DNA of 64,000 nt from Anaerolineales bacterium. GTDB taxonomy: Bacteria > Chloroflexota > Anaerolineae > Anaerolineales > Villigracilaceae. This document shows positions 51,407 through 60,010 of the stretch, one piece after another (the stretch's first letter is position 1; each line of letters begins with the position of its first letter). The notes under the pieces were generated by a model that saw only the letters and a program-made list of their open reading frames with translations, did no database searches and was not told the DNA's origin. Location: the NCBI GenBank assembly GCA_020634885.1, contig JACKAW010000002.1, positions 372,001 to 436,000 of the forward strand. The letters run 5' to 3'. The translations under genes and the position numbers were made by a program.

Positions 51407-51970
51407 ATGAAAGACCCGCTTCAAGAACTTACCAGCGGCGATGATGAGCGTGCAGAACGCGCCATCCCTGCCATTGTAGAATTGGGATCGGCGGCTTTGC
51501 CCGCCCTGCGTGAGTTGACTCGCTCCGAAAATGCGGATACCCGCTGGTGGGCGATCCGCGCCTTAGCCGCCGCGCCTCAAACCCAAACCTCAGACCTGCT
51601 TCTCCACTTGAGCGATTCCAACGCTGAAGTTCGTGCCGCTGCCGCGCTGGCATTATCGCACCACCCGGGTGAAGAGGCGCTCACAGCGTTGACTCAAGCC
51701 TTGGGCGACAGCGACCCGCTCACGGCGGGGCTTGCGGCGAATGCCCTTGTCAAGCTGGGCGATGCGGCTGTTCCCGATCTCATCGAAGCGGCGAAAGAAG
51801 GCAGGCAGGCGGTCCGCATTTTGGCGTTGAAGGCATTGGCAGAATTACGCGACCATCGCGCCATCCCTGTGATGATGAAATGTATTCAGGAAAATTCCGC
51901 GGCGCTTGGGTATTGGGCGCAATTGGGCTTGGAACGTCTCGGGTTGGATATGGTATATATTAAGCCCTGA
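51407..51970 (+). CDS. HEAT-repeat protein
   Basis: A 187-residue all-helical protein with about five HEAT repeats of 31 residues, seen as recurring ALPALREL, AEVRAAAALALSHH and QAVRILALKALAEL lines. Such repeats form scaffolds for protein contacts. It is 9 bp after the Trm112-like gene and 15 bp before the LCP gene, so it is in the same transcript. Partner unknown. Confidence 0.82.
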   Translation: MKDPLQELTSGDDERAERAIPAIVELGSAALPALRELTRSENADTRWWAIRALAAAPQTQTSDLLLHLSDSNAEVRAAAALALSHHPGEEALTALTQALGDSDPLTAGLAANALVKLGDAAVPDLIEAAKEGRQAVRILALKALAELRDHRAIPVMMKCIQENSAALGYWAQLGLERLGLDMVYIKP

Positions 51971-51985
51971 GGTATAAAAGATTAC

Positions 51986-53461
51986 ATGAAACAATTAGAT
52001 TTTTTGAAAAATATAAAGGTAGGACAGGTCATATTTTGGGGGATCACGGCTGCTCTCGCCATTACTGTTTTCATTCTGGTAAATAATTTTGCCCAGTGTT
52101 GGACGTTCACCGAATTGCCGGGCATTGCTCCTGCTCAGTGTGGTGAGGTAAATGTGGGGGATGGCTTTACTGTAAATGAAGAAGGCACACCCGAAGCCAG
52201 TGTCGATTTACCCGCCGCGCCGGATATTGCTGCGCCGAGTAATAACCTCCCTGCCGCATGGGACGGCGCCAGCCGCATTAACATCCTTTTTATCGGTATG
52301 GATGAGCGCGACCTGGTCGAAAACGAAGGTCCGCCTCGTTCTGACTCGATGATTCTGTTTACCATTGACCCGGTCAGCAAGACGGCGGGAATGTTGTCCA
52401 TTCCGCGCGATATGTGGGTGAACATCCCCGGGTTTGGATATAGCCGTATCAATACGGCGTATCCGAGCGGAGAAGGCGCAAAACTGCCGGGCGGCGGCGC
52501 CGGGCTTGCCATGAAGACCGTTTCGCAGTTCCTGGGCGTACCCGTCCATTATTATGTGCAGGTCGATTTCAATGTGTTTACCAAAATGGTAGATGAATTG
52601 ATTGCCATCGGTGGTTGTATCGGTGTTGAAACCAACGAAAAACTAACCCTTGACCCTGTAGGTCCGGGCATGGATAAGGTTGTGATCACCCCCGGGGGTG
52701 AGAGACAATTATGCGAAGGTTGGAAGGTACTGGCGTATGCCCGCAACCGTCATACCTCTGGTGGTGACGCCGACCGCGCCCGCCGTCAGCAGCAGGTGAT
52801 TTTGGGCTTGCAGACCATTATCATTAATCCAGATAATTTTCCGAAATTCATCAGCGCTGCCCCAAGGTTGTATAACGATCTTTCCTACGGTATCAAGACA
52901 AATATGAGTTTCGATGAGGCGCTCAAACTGGCGGTACTCGGCAAGGATATTTCTGTTGCCAGCGTCAAAACCGGCGTGATCGACCCTCAACAAGGCATGG
53001 CTATTTTTGACAACACCGTTTTGGGCGGCGAGGCAGCAAGTATCCTCAAGCCAGTCATGGATAAGATCCGTGTTCTTCGTGATGAGATTTTTACCTCCAC
53101 CGGTCCAACCAGCCCGCTGGCGGTGCCTGTTGGCTACACCGATGCGGCTCTATTTGCTCAAGCCATGCAGCAGGAAGAGGCACGCGTCCGCATTATGGAT
53201 GGAACCTTTACGCCCGGACTAGATCAGCGTGCGGGGGCTGTTTTCCAGTCCTACGGCATGAATGTAGTAGAAGTAGCGCCCTCCCCCGAAGCCTACAGTC
53301 AGACTGTGATTGTGGTGTATGGACCCAAACTCTATACCATCAAATGGCTGCAAGCCACCTTCGGGATTGCAGATCGGCAGGTGCAGTTCGTACCCGACAT
53401 GAACCAAAGCGTAGATATTGAAATTCGCCTTGGTGCAGATATTGCCCCAACTATTCCGTAA
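51986..53461 (+). CDS. LytR-CpsA-Psr family glycopolymer transferase
   Basis: A 491-residue membrane-anchored enzyme that attaches anionic glycopolymers to peptidoglycan from lipid-linked precursors. One N-terminal helix (about 12-33) precedes the LCP domain, which has INILFIGMDERDL, the RSDSMILF strand, SIPRDMWVNIPGFG and YARNRHTSGGDADRARRQQQV with its catalytic Arg residues. The C-terminal 95 residues resemble the LytR_C domain. It is the last gene of its transcript. Confidence 0.92.
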   Translation: MKQLDFLKNIKVGQVIFWGITAALAITVFILVNNFAQCWTFTELPGIAPAQCGEVNVGDGFTVNEEGTPEASVDLPAAPDIAAPSNNLPAAWDGASRINILFIGMDERDLVENEGPPRSDSMILFTIDPVSKTAGMLSIPRDMWVNIPGFGYSRINTAYPSGEGAKLPGGGAGLAMKTVSQFLGVPVHYYVQVDFNVFTKMVDELIAIGGCIGVETNEKLTLDPVGPGMDKVVITPGGERQLCEGWKVLAYARNRHTSGGDADRARRQQQVILGLQTIIINPDNFPKFISAAPRLYNDLSYGIKTNMSFDEALKLAVLGKDISVASVKTGVIDPQQGMAIFDNTVLGGEAASILKPVMDKIRVLRDEIFTSTGPTSPLAVPVGYTDAALFAQAMQQEEARVRIMDGTFTPGLDQRAGAVFQSYGMNVVEVAPSPEAYSQTVIVVYGPKLYTIKWLQATFGIADRQVQFVPDMNQSVDIEIRLGADIAPTIP

Positions 53462-53465
53462 AAAT

Positions 53466-53496
53466 AAAATCCCCTTCAAAACGAAGGGGATTTTTC
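53466..53496. terminator. Terminator after the LCP gene
   Basis: Stem AAAATCCCCTTC / GAAGGGGATTTT with loop AAAAC and T-runs. It separates converging genes. Confidence 0.9.
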
Positions 53497-53498
53497 TA

Positions 53499-53933
53499 CT
53501 AACCGATCAAGGTACTGCGAAACCAATCGCCGATGAGCCAATATTTGAAATCTTCACCCTGGTTGCATTTGATCCCGGCATAAACGCCGTATATCAATGC
53601 CGCGACCGGAATTAAGCTGAGAATGCACGCAAACGGCATACAGAGCAGCCCAATGGCAACAGCGCTCAATGCCCCAGTGATTGCCCATATAATGCCTACC
53701 AATGCGCTGCCGCCAACCCACCAAATAAGTTGGAAGACCAGCGCCTGCAAAGATTGATACGCCACATACCGCGAACGATCCTTGTAAATAAAATAGATGG
53801 CAAGTGGTACGAGCGGACCAAGCACACCTGAGAAAAGGTTCGTGAGAATACCCAAATGCGCGAACATCGCCCACTGACGTTCCTCCTGCGGAGTGAGGGG
53901 CTCAAAAGATTGCGGGGGAAGCTGTTCTGTCAT
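53499..53933 (-). CDS. DUF4870/Tic20-like membrane protein
   Basis: A 144-residue protein with a Pro/Gln-rich N-terminus, then QWAMFAHLGILTNLFSGVLGP, KDRSRYVAYQSLQALVFQL and two to three more helices. The F/Y-H-x-x-Q pattern is that of DUF4870 proteins (here AYQSLQA). Function unknown. CAGGAG precedes the start. A second, shorter relative follows upstream in the same direction. Confidence 0.82.
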   Translation of the reverse strand: MTEQLPPQSFEPLTPQEERQWAMFAHLGILTNLFSGVLGPLVPLAIYFIYKDRSRYVAYQSLQALVFQLIWWVGGSALVGIIWAITGALSAVAIGLLCMPFACILSLIPVAALIYGVYAGIKCNQGEDFKYWLIGDWFRSTLIG

Positions 53934-53996
53934 GATGATCTCCTGTATATGAATATATCATGTACCATACGCAGAGTGATTAAGAACGGTTGCGCA

Positions 53997-54031
53997 AAAA
54001 AAGACCCGCGCTTTTGGCGCGGGTCTTTTTT
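53997..54031 (-). terminator. Terminator of the short DUF4870 gene
   Basis: 15-bp stem AAAAAAGACCCGCGC / GCGCGGGTCTTTTTT with a TTTTG loop. Confidence 0.92.
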
Positions 54032-54048
54032 ATTAACTGGGTTTGAAA

Positions 54049-54357
54049 TTACGCCCAGCCCTGATTGCGAATGAAATCGCTGATCATGGGGATCTTAACA
54101 TCCTGTCCCTGATATGCCTGGTAAGCCCACCAGAACATAACAAAGAACAAAACACCACCGCAGCCAAGGGTAATGGTTGAGATAATGGTCAACGCCACAG
54201 TCGCAACAATGGACTGCACAGCATTAAACTTGACATAGGGACGATTCTTTTTATCTTCCATGAAAAGAACAACGATGGCGATCAATGGAATGATATAGCC
54301 AAGCATTGCCCAAAGTTTGTCGTCCTGGGTGATATCAGACATGGGTTCTTGAGACAT
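54049..54357 (-). CDS. Short DUF4870-like membrane protein
   Basis: A 102-residue protein: DKLWAMLGYIIPLIAIVVLF, KKNRPYVKFNAVQSIVATVAL and FVMFWWAYQAYQGQDVKIPM lines give three helices and the family's FNAVQS motif. It is related in plan to the protein at 53499. GGAGGAA lies before the chosen ATG; the longer frame lacks a ribosome binding site. Function unknown. Confidence 0.82.
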   Translation of the reverse strand: MSQEPMSDITQDDKLWAMLGYIIPLIAIVVLFMEDKKNRPYVKFNAVQSIVATVALTIISTITLGCGGVLFFVMFWWAYQAYQGQDVKIPMISDFIRNQGWA

Positions 54358-54451
54358 GAATTTATTCCTCCGAATTAATTGGTTTTGGCTATTGTACAAT
54401 TAATTAACACATCATGCAACCAAGGTTTTTCACCCAATGGTACTGTTATGC

Positions 54452-54457
54452 TAGAAT
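54452..54457 (+). promoter_or_regulatory. Extended -10 box placed for a leaderless mRNA (fmt)
   Basis: TGCTAGAAT (extended -10), six bases, then ATG at 54464. No Shine-Dalgarno sequence. Confidence 0.65.
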
Positions 54458-54463
54458 TCTGGC

Positions 54464-55381
54464 ATGACAATCCGTGTAGTTTTTATGGGCTCGCCCGATT
54501 TCGCCCTTTCTTCCCTCCGTTCGCTTGCGAAACACTATCAAGTTGTTGGCGTTGTCACCCAGCCAGACCGTGCCTCGGGGCGCGGACGCGAACTCAAAGC
54601 GCCGCCAGTAAAAGTGCTGGCGCAGGAATTGAACATTCCCGTCATGCAGCCGCAAAAATTGCGTGACCCAGAAGCCATGCAGCAACTGCGAGATTGGAAC
54701 CCCGAACTCATCGTCGTGGCCGCCTTTGGTCAGATCCTTAGAAAAGATGTGTTGGAACTTCCAAAATACGGTTGTATCAACGTTCACGCTTCGCTGCTTC
54801 CGCGTTGGCGTGGTGCGGCGCCCATCAATGCCGCTGTCCTTGCTGGGGATGAAGAGACCGGCGTGACCATCATGAAAATGGATATAGGACTCGACACCGG
54901 ACCCATGCTTTCCAAACGCTCCATCCGCATCAAACCGGACGATACAGCGGGTTCACTCTTCGAAGCTTTATCCACACTGGGGGCGGATCTACTGATCGAA
55001 ACCCTGCCCGCCTACATGGACGGTAAACTCACCTCGCAGCCTCAACCCGATGAAGGCGCGACCTACGCGCCCATGCTCAAAAAAGAAGATGGACGTTTGG
55101 ATTTCAATCAACCCGCTGTGGATTTAGAACGACGTATCCGTGCGATGAACCCATGGCCCGGCGCATGGTTCGAGTGGAATGGGACTGTGCTGAAGGTAGG
55201 GAAGGGTGCCGTCAGCGAAGCAAAAGGCAAAGCAGTGGGGAGCAGGCTTATCGTCGATGGAAGACCCGCGGTAATGTGTGCGGATGGAGTTTTGATTCTA
55301 GATGAAGTCCAACCGCCTGGCAAGAAGATGATGCCAGGGAAGGCGTTCCTTTCCGGCGCTAGAAATTGGGAAACTTCGTAG
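54464..55381 (+). CDS. fmt: Methionyl-tRNA formyltransferase
   Basis: A 305-residue enzyme that formylates initiator Met-tRNA with 10-formyl-tetrahydrofolate. The N-terminal Rossmann domain begins VVFMGSPDFALSSL. The catalytic region has NVHASLLPRWRGAAPINAAV (Asn, His) and Asp in MDIGLDTGPML. The C-terminal OB-like domain has RAMNPWPGAWFEW. Length is standard. The start appears to be leaderless, fitting because leaderless starts depend on the formylated initiator tRNA complex. Confidence 0.95.
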   Translation: MTIRVVFMGSPDFALSSLRSLAKHYQVVGVVTQPDRASGRGRELKAPPVKVLAQELNIPVMQPQKLRDPEAMQQLRDWNPELIVVAAFGQILRKDVLELPKYGCINVHASLLPRWRGAAPINAAVLAGDEETGVTIMKMDIGLDTGPMLSKRSIRIKPDDTAGSLFEALSTLGADLLIETLPAYMDGKLTSQPQPDEGATYAPMLKKEDGRLDFNQPAVDLERRIRAMNPWPGAWFEWNGTVLKVGKGAVSEAKGKAVGSRLIVDGRPAVMCADGVLILDEVQPPGKKMMPGKAFLSGARNWETS

Positions 55382-55432
55382 CAAAAGACTTGTGTTGGGG
55401 TTATACCCTGTAAATAACTTCGAGGAGATAGT

Positions 55433-56173
55433 ATGTTCAATTGGAAGGTTTTTGCTGCTGAATTTATCGGCACATTTGCTCTTGTTTTCATTGGGGCGGG
55501 GGCTGGCGCTTCCAGCGCTGGTTTGGTTGGGGTGGCGTTGGCGCATGGGTTTACGGTTGCCGTTTTTGTGTATTCATTTGGCAATGTTTCGGGTGCGCAT
55601 TTCAACCCGGCTGTAACACTGGGGCTTGCCTTACAAGGCGCCGTAAAGTGGACAGAAGTAGTGTTTTACTGGCTTGCTCAATTTGTTGCTGCAATTTCTG
55701 CGGCTGGGTTTCTTCACATGGTCGCAAATAATTTGGGCGGCACGATCCAGGCGGGTGCCACGGTTGGGGTGCTGACGAATTACCCTGCCTATGCCACGAT
55801 CCTTGAAGCTTTGCTAACCTTTTTCCTTGTGACCACAATTTTGCATACGGCTGTGGCGGGCAAAGGCGGTGTGATGACCGGTCTGGCCATTGGCATGACG
55901 TTGACTGCCGCCATTCTTGTGGGCGGCCCGCTTACAGGCGCTTCGCTGAACCCGGCACGCACATTTGGTCCTGCCATGTATATTGGCTCTCCGAGCATTA
56001 GTGACATGAATACCTATTTGATCTACTTCCTTGGTCCGTTCCTTGGTGCGGCGCTGGCGGCATTATTGTTTAATTTTATGAGTGCGCCAGATGTTGCGGA
56101 CGCAGTAGTGGAAGAAACTGCTCCCGCCAAAAAGGCGGCTGTTCGCAAGAAGGCTGTGAAAGCAAAAAAGTAG
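55433..56173 (+). CDS. Aquaporin-family channel (MIP) with TIP-like selectivity residues
   Basis: A 246-residue membrane channel with six helices and two NPA motifs (58-60 and 173-175). The residue after the second NPA-Arg (Arg176) is Thr, while glycerol facilitators have Asp there. By eye alignment with AqpZ, the selectivity filter is His38-Ile161-Ala170-Arg176, as in some plant TIP channels, which allow water, urea, ammonia or peroxide. The adjacent glycerol kinase gene suggests glycerol, so the substrate is open. The C-terminus is Lys/Ala-rich (KKAAVRKKAVKAKK), an unusual basic tail. GAGGAGA precedes the ATG. Confidence 0.88.
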   Translation: MFNWKVFAAEFIGTFALVFIGAGAGASSAGLVGVALAHGFTVAVFVYSFGNVSGAHFNPAVTLGLALQGAVKWTEVVFYWLAQFVAAISAAGFLHMVANNLGGTIQAGATVGVLTNYPAYATILEALLTFFLVTTILHTAVAGKGGVMTGLAIGMTLTAAILVGGPLTGASLNPARTFGPAMYIGSPSISDMNTYLIYFLGPFLGAALAALLFNFMSAPDVADAVVEETAPAKKAAVRKKAVKAKK

Positions 56174-56189
56174 GTTTCTAGTTTTGCTT

Positions 56190-56223
56190 AGTCCCTTGCT
56201 CATTTGAGCAGGGGACTTTTTTT
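56190..56223 (+). terminator. Terminator after the aquaporin gene
   Basis: AGTCCCTTGCTC / GAGCAGGGGACT (12 bp with one G-T pair), loop ATTT, T-run of seven or more. Confidence 0.9.
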
Positions 56224-56227
56224 GTTT

Positions 56228-56233
56228 TACAAT
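56228..56233 (+). promoter_or_regulatory. Possible -10 box of glpK
   Basis: TACAAT right after the terminator, 19 bases before the glpK ATG. It suggests separate transcription of glpK. Confidence 0.4.
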
Positions 56234-56252
56234 TGTGCTACGAGGTGTTTTA

Positions 56253-57740
56253 ATGAAAAAATATATTGGTGCGATCGATCAGGGAACAACCAGTACGCGC
56301 TTCATTATCTTTGACCACAGCGGAAATGTGGTCGCATTGGATCAGAAGGAACATCGTCAAATTTACCCAAAGCCTGGCTGGGTGGAGCATGATGCCTTGG
56401 AGATCTGGCAGCGCACACAGGAAGTGATGGCGGGCGCTCTGGCAAAAGGCGGGCTCTCTTCTGAAGATATTGTTGCAATTGGTGTGACCAATCAACGCGA
56501 AACGACTTTTGTGTGGGATAAGGAAACGGGGGAGCCGGTCTACAATGCCATCGTCTGGCAGGATACACGGACGGACGCCATCATTTCCAAGTTTGCAAAA
56601 CAAGGCGGGCAGGATCGTTTCCGCAAAAAGACTGGGTTGCCGCTTGCCACGTATTTCTCTGGACCCAAGATCAAGTGGGTGTTGGATAACGTCAAGGGTG
56701 CAAAAGAACGCGCCAAAAAAGGACAGTTGCTCTTTGGCAACATGGACACTTGGATCATCTGGAAACTGACCGGCAAACACGTCACTGATGTGACCAACGC
56801 CTCACGCACGATGTTGATGAACTTGAAAACTCTCGATTGGGATGCAGAGATTTTGAAGGTGATGGGAATTCCGCGTGCCATGCTGCCGGAGATCAAGTCA
56901 TCTTCGGAGGTGTATGGCTATGTTGGGGCGGGGGCTCCGCTGCGGGGTGTGCCGGTGGCGGGAGATTTGGGCGATCAACACGCCGCACTCTTTGGTCAGA
57001 CTTGTTTCAAAGCAGGCGAAGCGAAGAACACCTACGGCACGGGGTGTTTTATGTTGATGAATACCGGCGAGAAACCGGTTCAAAGCAAAGCGGGTCTGTT
57101 GACCACGCTTGGCTACAAGATCGGTGACAAGAAGCCGGTTTATGCCTTGGAAGGTTCGATTGCGATTGCTGGCGCACTTGTGCAATGGCTGCGTGATAAC
57201 CTGGGCATGATCGAAAAATCGTCGGATGTGGAAGTCTTGGCAAAAACCGTGGAAGATAATGGCGGCATTTATTTTGTCCCTGCCTTTAGCGGACTATATG
57301 CCCCATACTGGAAGTCTGATGCGCGCGGCGTGATCGTGGGCATGACCCGCTATGTCAATAAAGGACATGTTGCCCGCTCGGCGCTCGAAGCTACCGCCTA
57401 CCAAACCCGCGAAGTGTTGGATGCCATGGAAAAAGACTCGGGCGTGAAACTCCGCACCTTGAAAGTGGATGGCGGTATGGTGTTCAACGAAATGCTGATG
57501 CAGTTCCAGTCGGATATTTTGAATGTGCCGGTAGTACGCCCCAAAGTGGCAGAAACCACGGCTCTTGGCGCGGCATATGCGGCTGGGCTGGCAGTCGGGT
57601 TTTGGAAGGACACCGATGAATTGAAAAAGAATTGGGGGCAGGATAAAGAGTGGAAGCCAGATATGAATACGAAGACCCGCGCAGGTCTGTATGCGGGCTG
57701 GAAGAAAGCGGTCACACGCACCTTTGATTGGGTTGAATAA
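56253..57740 (+). CDS. glpK: Glycerol kinase
   Basis: A 495-residue FGGY-family kinase making sn-glycerol 3-phosphate. The ATP-binding start is GAIDQGTTSTRFIIFD. Substrate residues lie in TNQRETTFVWD and NAIVWQDTR (Arg, Glu, Asp). The second half has GDLGDQHAALFGQ and FVPAFSGLYAPYWKSDARG, and the FGGY signature block is in KVDGGMVFNEMLMQFQSD. Length is standard. GAGGTG lies 5 bases before the ATG. It follows the aquaporin gene but is separated from it by a terminator. Confidence 0.95.
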   Translation: MKKYIGAIDQGTTSTRFIIFDHSGNVVALDQKEHRQIYPKPGWVEHDALEIWQRTQEVMAGALAKGGLSSEDIVAIGVTNQRETTFVWDKETGEPVYNAIVWQDTRTDAIISKFAKQGGQDRFRKKTGLPLATYFSGPKIKWVLDNVKGAKERAKKGQLLFGNMDTWIIWKLTGKHVTDVTNASRTMLMNLKTLDWDAEILKVMGIPRAMLPEIKSSSEVYGYVGAGAPLRGVPVAGDLGDQHAALFGQTCFKAGEAKNTYGTGCFMLMNTGEKPVQSKAGLLTTLGYKIGDKKPVYALEGSIAIAGALVQWLRDNLGMIEKSSDVEVLAKTVEDNGGIYFVPAFSGLYAPYWKSDARGVIVGMTRYVNKGHVARSALEATAYQTREVLDAMEKDSGVKLRTLKVDGGMVFNEMLMQFQSDILNVPVVRPKVAETTALGAAYAAGLAVGFWKDTDELKKNWGQDKEWKPDMNTKTRAGLYAGWKKAVTRTFDWVE

Positions 57741-57745
57741 AAAAG

Positions 57746-57769
57746 ACAGGACGGCTTTCGCCGTCCTGT
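57746..57769. terminator. Terminator after glpK
   Basis: ACAGGACGGC / GCCGTCCTGT with loop TTTC. A-rich on the left side, so it may also serve the converging gene on the minus strand. Confidence 0.85.
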
Positions 57770-57773
57770 TCGT

Positions 57774-58364
57774 TTAAGCACGATAGGGTTCTTCTTGCAC
57801 AATATGCCCGTACACGATCTTTAGAAACAATGCAGGGATGAACCACTCGAACCCAGCCACTGGCGAAATGACGTAATAATTCACCAGAATAGCCAGCATG
57901 ATAACTCCCATGGCAGACGGGCGCTGAAGATAAAGCGGCAGGCGTTGAACGGCTGCAGAGACAATCAGCATGACTACATACCAGATGATGCCGTAGGTCA
58001 GATTCATGTTCCCGAACACGAGCCCAATGAGAATGGGGTGAATGTGAAGAAGAGTAAAAACAAAATGATTCTTTGCCAGCGCAGTGAACCCGGTCTCTTC
58101 GGGTTGAACGGGGGAGTGATAGAAACGTTTGCAGCTATTGAGGGAATTGGCTACCACACCGCCCAGCACATCCAAGGCGAGCAAGAGGGCAATGGCGTAT
58201 TGCCACCAAGACCAGTCCATGGAAGTGTGCCACCAGAACCAGCCAAGTAGGGCAGTGGAGAGGATGCCAAACAGCCAGACGAGATTCTGTTCTGCTTGAG
58301 TCGCGCCGGTGCCGAAGAAGCCATCGGGCTTGCCGGAGTATGTCCATTCGATGTTTGTTTTCAT
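57774..58364 (-). CDS. Membrane protein of unknown function
   Basis: A 196-residue protein with five to six helices. WWQYAIALLLALDVLGGVVANSLN and the histidines in HFVFTLLHIHPILIG are its most distinctive parts. It ends the TetR operon. The Met preceded by CAGGAG is used as start, 13 bp after the glycosyltransferase stop. A role in lipid or glycolipid handling is possible from context only. Confidence 0.7.
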   Translation of the reverse strand: MKTNIEWTYSGKPDGFFGTGATQAEQNLVWLFGILSTALLGWFWWHTSMDWSWWQYAIALLLALDVLGGVVANSLNSCKRFYHSPVQPEETGFTALAKNHFVFTLLHIHPILIGLVFGNMNLTYGIIWYVVMLIVSAAVQRLPLYLQRPSAMGVIMLAILVNYYVISPVAGFEWFIPALFLKIVYGHIVQEEPYRA

Positions 58365-58377
58365 GATTCTCCTGAAT

Positions 58378-59607
58378 TTAGTTGCCAAATTTTCTGATCA
58401 AAAATTGCGCTGCATTTTTTGTCCCATCCCATGCATTCGAGAGAGTTTGAATCTCTTTCGCGCGTTGGCGGACTTGGTCATCGTCCAACAAAAACTCAAT
58501 GGACTCGATTATTTTTTCACGGGTGAAATATCGTTTGCTCAGGCGGATGGCGCTGCCCTGGCGGACGATCATGTCGATGTTGGCTTCCTGTTCGGGCTGC
58601 AAGCCGATGCCCACAAAAGGTGTGCCTGAAGCGCAGGCAGTTTGCACAGTCCCTTGCCCGCCGTGGATGACGGCAACATCTGCCAGCGGGTTGACCTTGT
58701 GCGCGGGCAGCCAATCGTAGAGCAGAACATTGGAAGGTACGCGCAGTTTTTCTTTTTCGAAATGCGCCTTCATGGGGGCGATAACGGTATATGGCGCGCC
58801 CTCGAAACTTTTCAGAACGGTTCGCAGGATGGCGCGGTTGGCGGAACTGCCCATTGCGCAGTAAATGAGCGGCTTGTCTTTGGGTAGGTTCAAAATCTCT
58901 TGCGGTACATCACCGCTGAGATGTGCGAAGATGGGTCCAACGTATTGCCAATTTTGCGGCAGGTCTTTTACACCCGTCAGGTTGGGGATGTCGGTGATGA
59001 GGTTATAGTCGCCTTCGAGGAGGTCAAGCATTTTTTCGATGGGCTTGATGCCGTATTCCTTCGATAACTTTTCAAAGGGACGGATCCATAACTTTGTTGT
59101 TTTGAAAAAATTATTGATCCATCGTTTTCGCGCAGATTTTGGGATGATGCGAAGGACTGGATAATCGAACATGTCGGGCCACTCGGTCATTTCTGCATCC
59201 AGAAATGGGCGGGTCAACGGAAATGGCATAACGTACACCAGCGGCACACCTGCCACGCGGGCAGACAAGGTTACAGACAGGGTAAAGCCCATGACGACGG
59301 CAGCAGGCTTGAGGTCCAGAAAGAGGCGGGTCTCACTTTCCACGCGCTGGCGCAGATAATCCACGCTGAAAGGGTTGCTGAACGTTTCGCCGCGGTCTGC
59401 CTTCCAGAGATGTTCGATCATGGCATCGGTCAGCCAGGGTTCCATGCGTTTGAATTCAAAGCCCGCTTCGGTGATGAGGTATGAGAACTTGTCGGTGTAA
59501 CCAAAGAAGACGCAGTGGAAGCGTTCGCGCACGGCTTTGGCGATTTCGACCATGCGTGTGGTTTCGGCGATGTTGATGGTTTCGGGGGCAAAGACGAGAG
59601 TTTTCAT
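58378..59607 (-). CDS. Family 1 glycosyltransferase (UGT/MGT-like)
   Basis: A 409-residue GT-B enzyme. The C-terminal donor-binding signature is VIHGGQGTVQTACASGTP and ends near PEQEANIDMIVRQG, as in UDP-glucuronosyl/macrolide glycosyltransferases. The N-terminal acceptor part begins MKTLVFAPETINIAETTRM. Members decorate small lipophilic compounds, sterols, carotenoids or antibiotics. The start Met is chosen for the beta strand start; no strong ribosome binding site is seen. The TetR regulator and membrane proteins are in the same operon. Confidence 0.88.
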   Translation of the reverse strand: MKTLVFAPETINIAETTRMVEIAKAVRERFHCVFFGYTDKFSYLITEAGFEFKRMEPWLTDAMIEHLWKADRGETFSNPFSVDYLRQRVESETRLFLDLKPAAVVMGFTLSVTLSARVAGVPLVYVMPFPLTRPFLDAEMTEWPDMFDYPVLRIIPKSARKRWINNFFKTTKLWIRPFEKLSKEYGIKPIEKMLDLLEGDYNLITDIPNLTGVKDLPQNWQYVGPIFAHLSGDVPQEILNLPKDKPLIYCAMGSSANRAILRTVLKSFEGAPYTVIAPMKAHFEKEKLRVPSNVLLYDWLPAHKVNPLADVAVIHGGQGTVQTACASGTPFVGIGLQPEQEANIDMIVRQGSAIRLSKRYFTREKIIESIEFLLDDDQVRQRAKEIQTLSNAWDGTKNAAQFLIRKFGN

Positions 59608-59614
59608 AAATTTG

Positions 59615-60010
59615 CTAAATATGTCCAAGGTTTTTATGGGAAAACAAAATAATGTTGAACGCAAAAATGGCGTCAAAGATCATGATCAATCCAAGGGCAA
59701 AACCGGTTTGGTCGGGAGATGTGGGAAACACTTTGCCCAAGTCTGAGGCGACGACAACAATATATAGCCAGCCGATAAGAATGGCTGACCAAAAAGCCCA
59801 GGGTCGGTTTTTCCAGACGAAATAGGTAGTGATGAATCCTGTCAACCCTAATGCGATGAGAAAGGCGTTGAAGCCCCAAAAAACAAGAGCTGGCAAATGT
59901 GAAAAATCTCTGTTTTCAACGGGTCCGCCGGGCACTAATGAGATAAAACTTACAAGCAAAGCAAGAAGCAGGGACGTAACTACTTTATTGTATTGAATGC
60001 CGTTTTTCAT
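59615..60010 (-). CDS. Four-helix membrane protein of unknown function
   Basis: A 131-residue protein with four helices, for example KVVTSLLLALLVSFISLVPG and FWSAILIGWLYIVVVASDLG. It overlaps the TetR gene by 4 bp and ends 7 bp before the glycosyltransferase, so all are in one transcript. No family recognised. Confidence 0.75.
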   Translation of the reverse strand: MKNGIQYNKVVTSLLLALLVSFISLVPGGPVENRDFSHLPALVFWGFNAFLIALGLTGFITTYFVWKNRPWAFWSAILIGWLYIVVVASDLGKVFPTSPDQTGFALGLIMIFDAIFAFNIILFSHKNLGHI

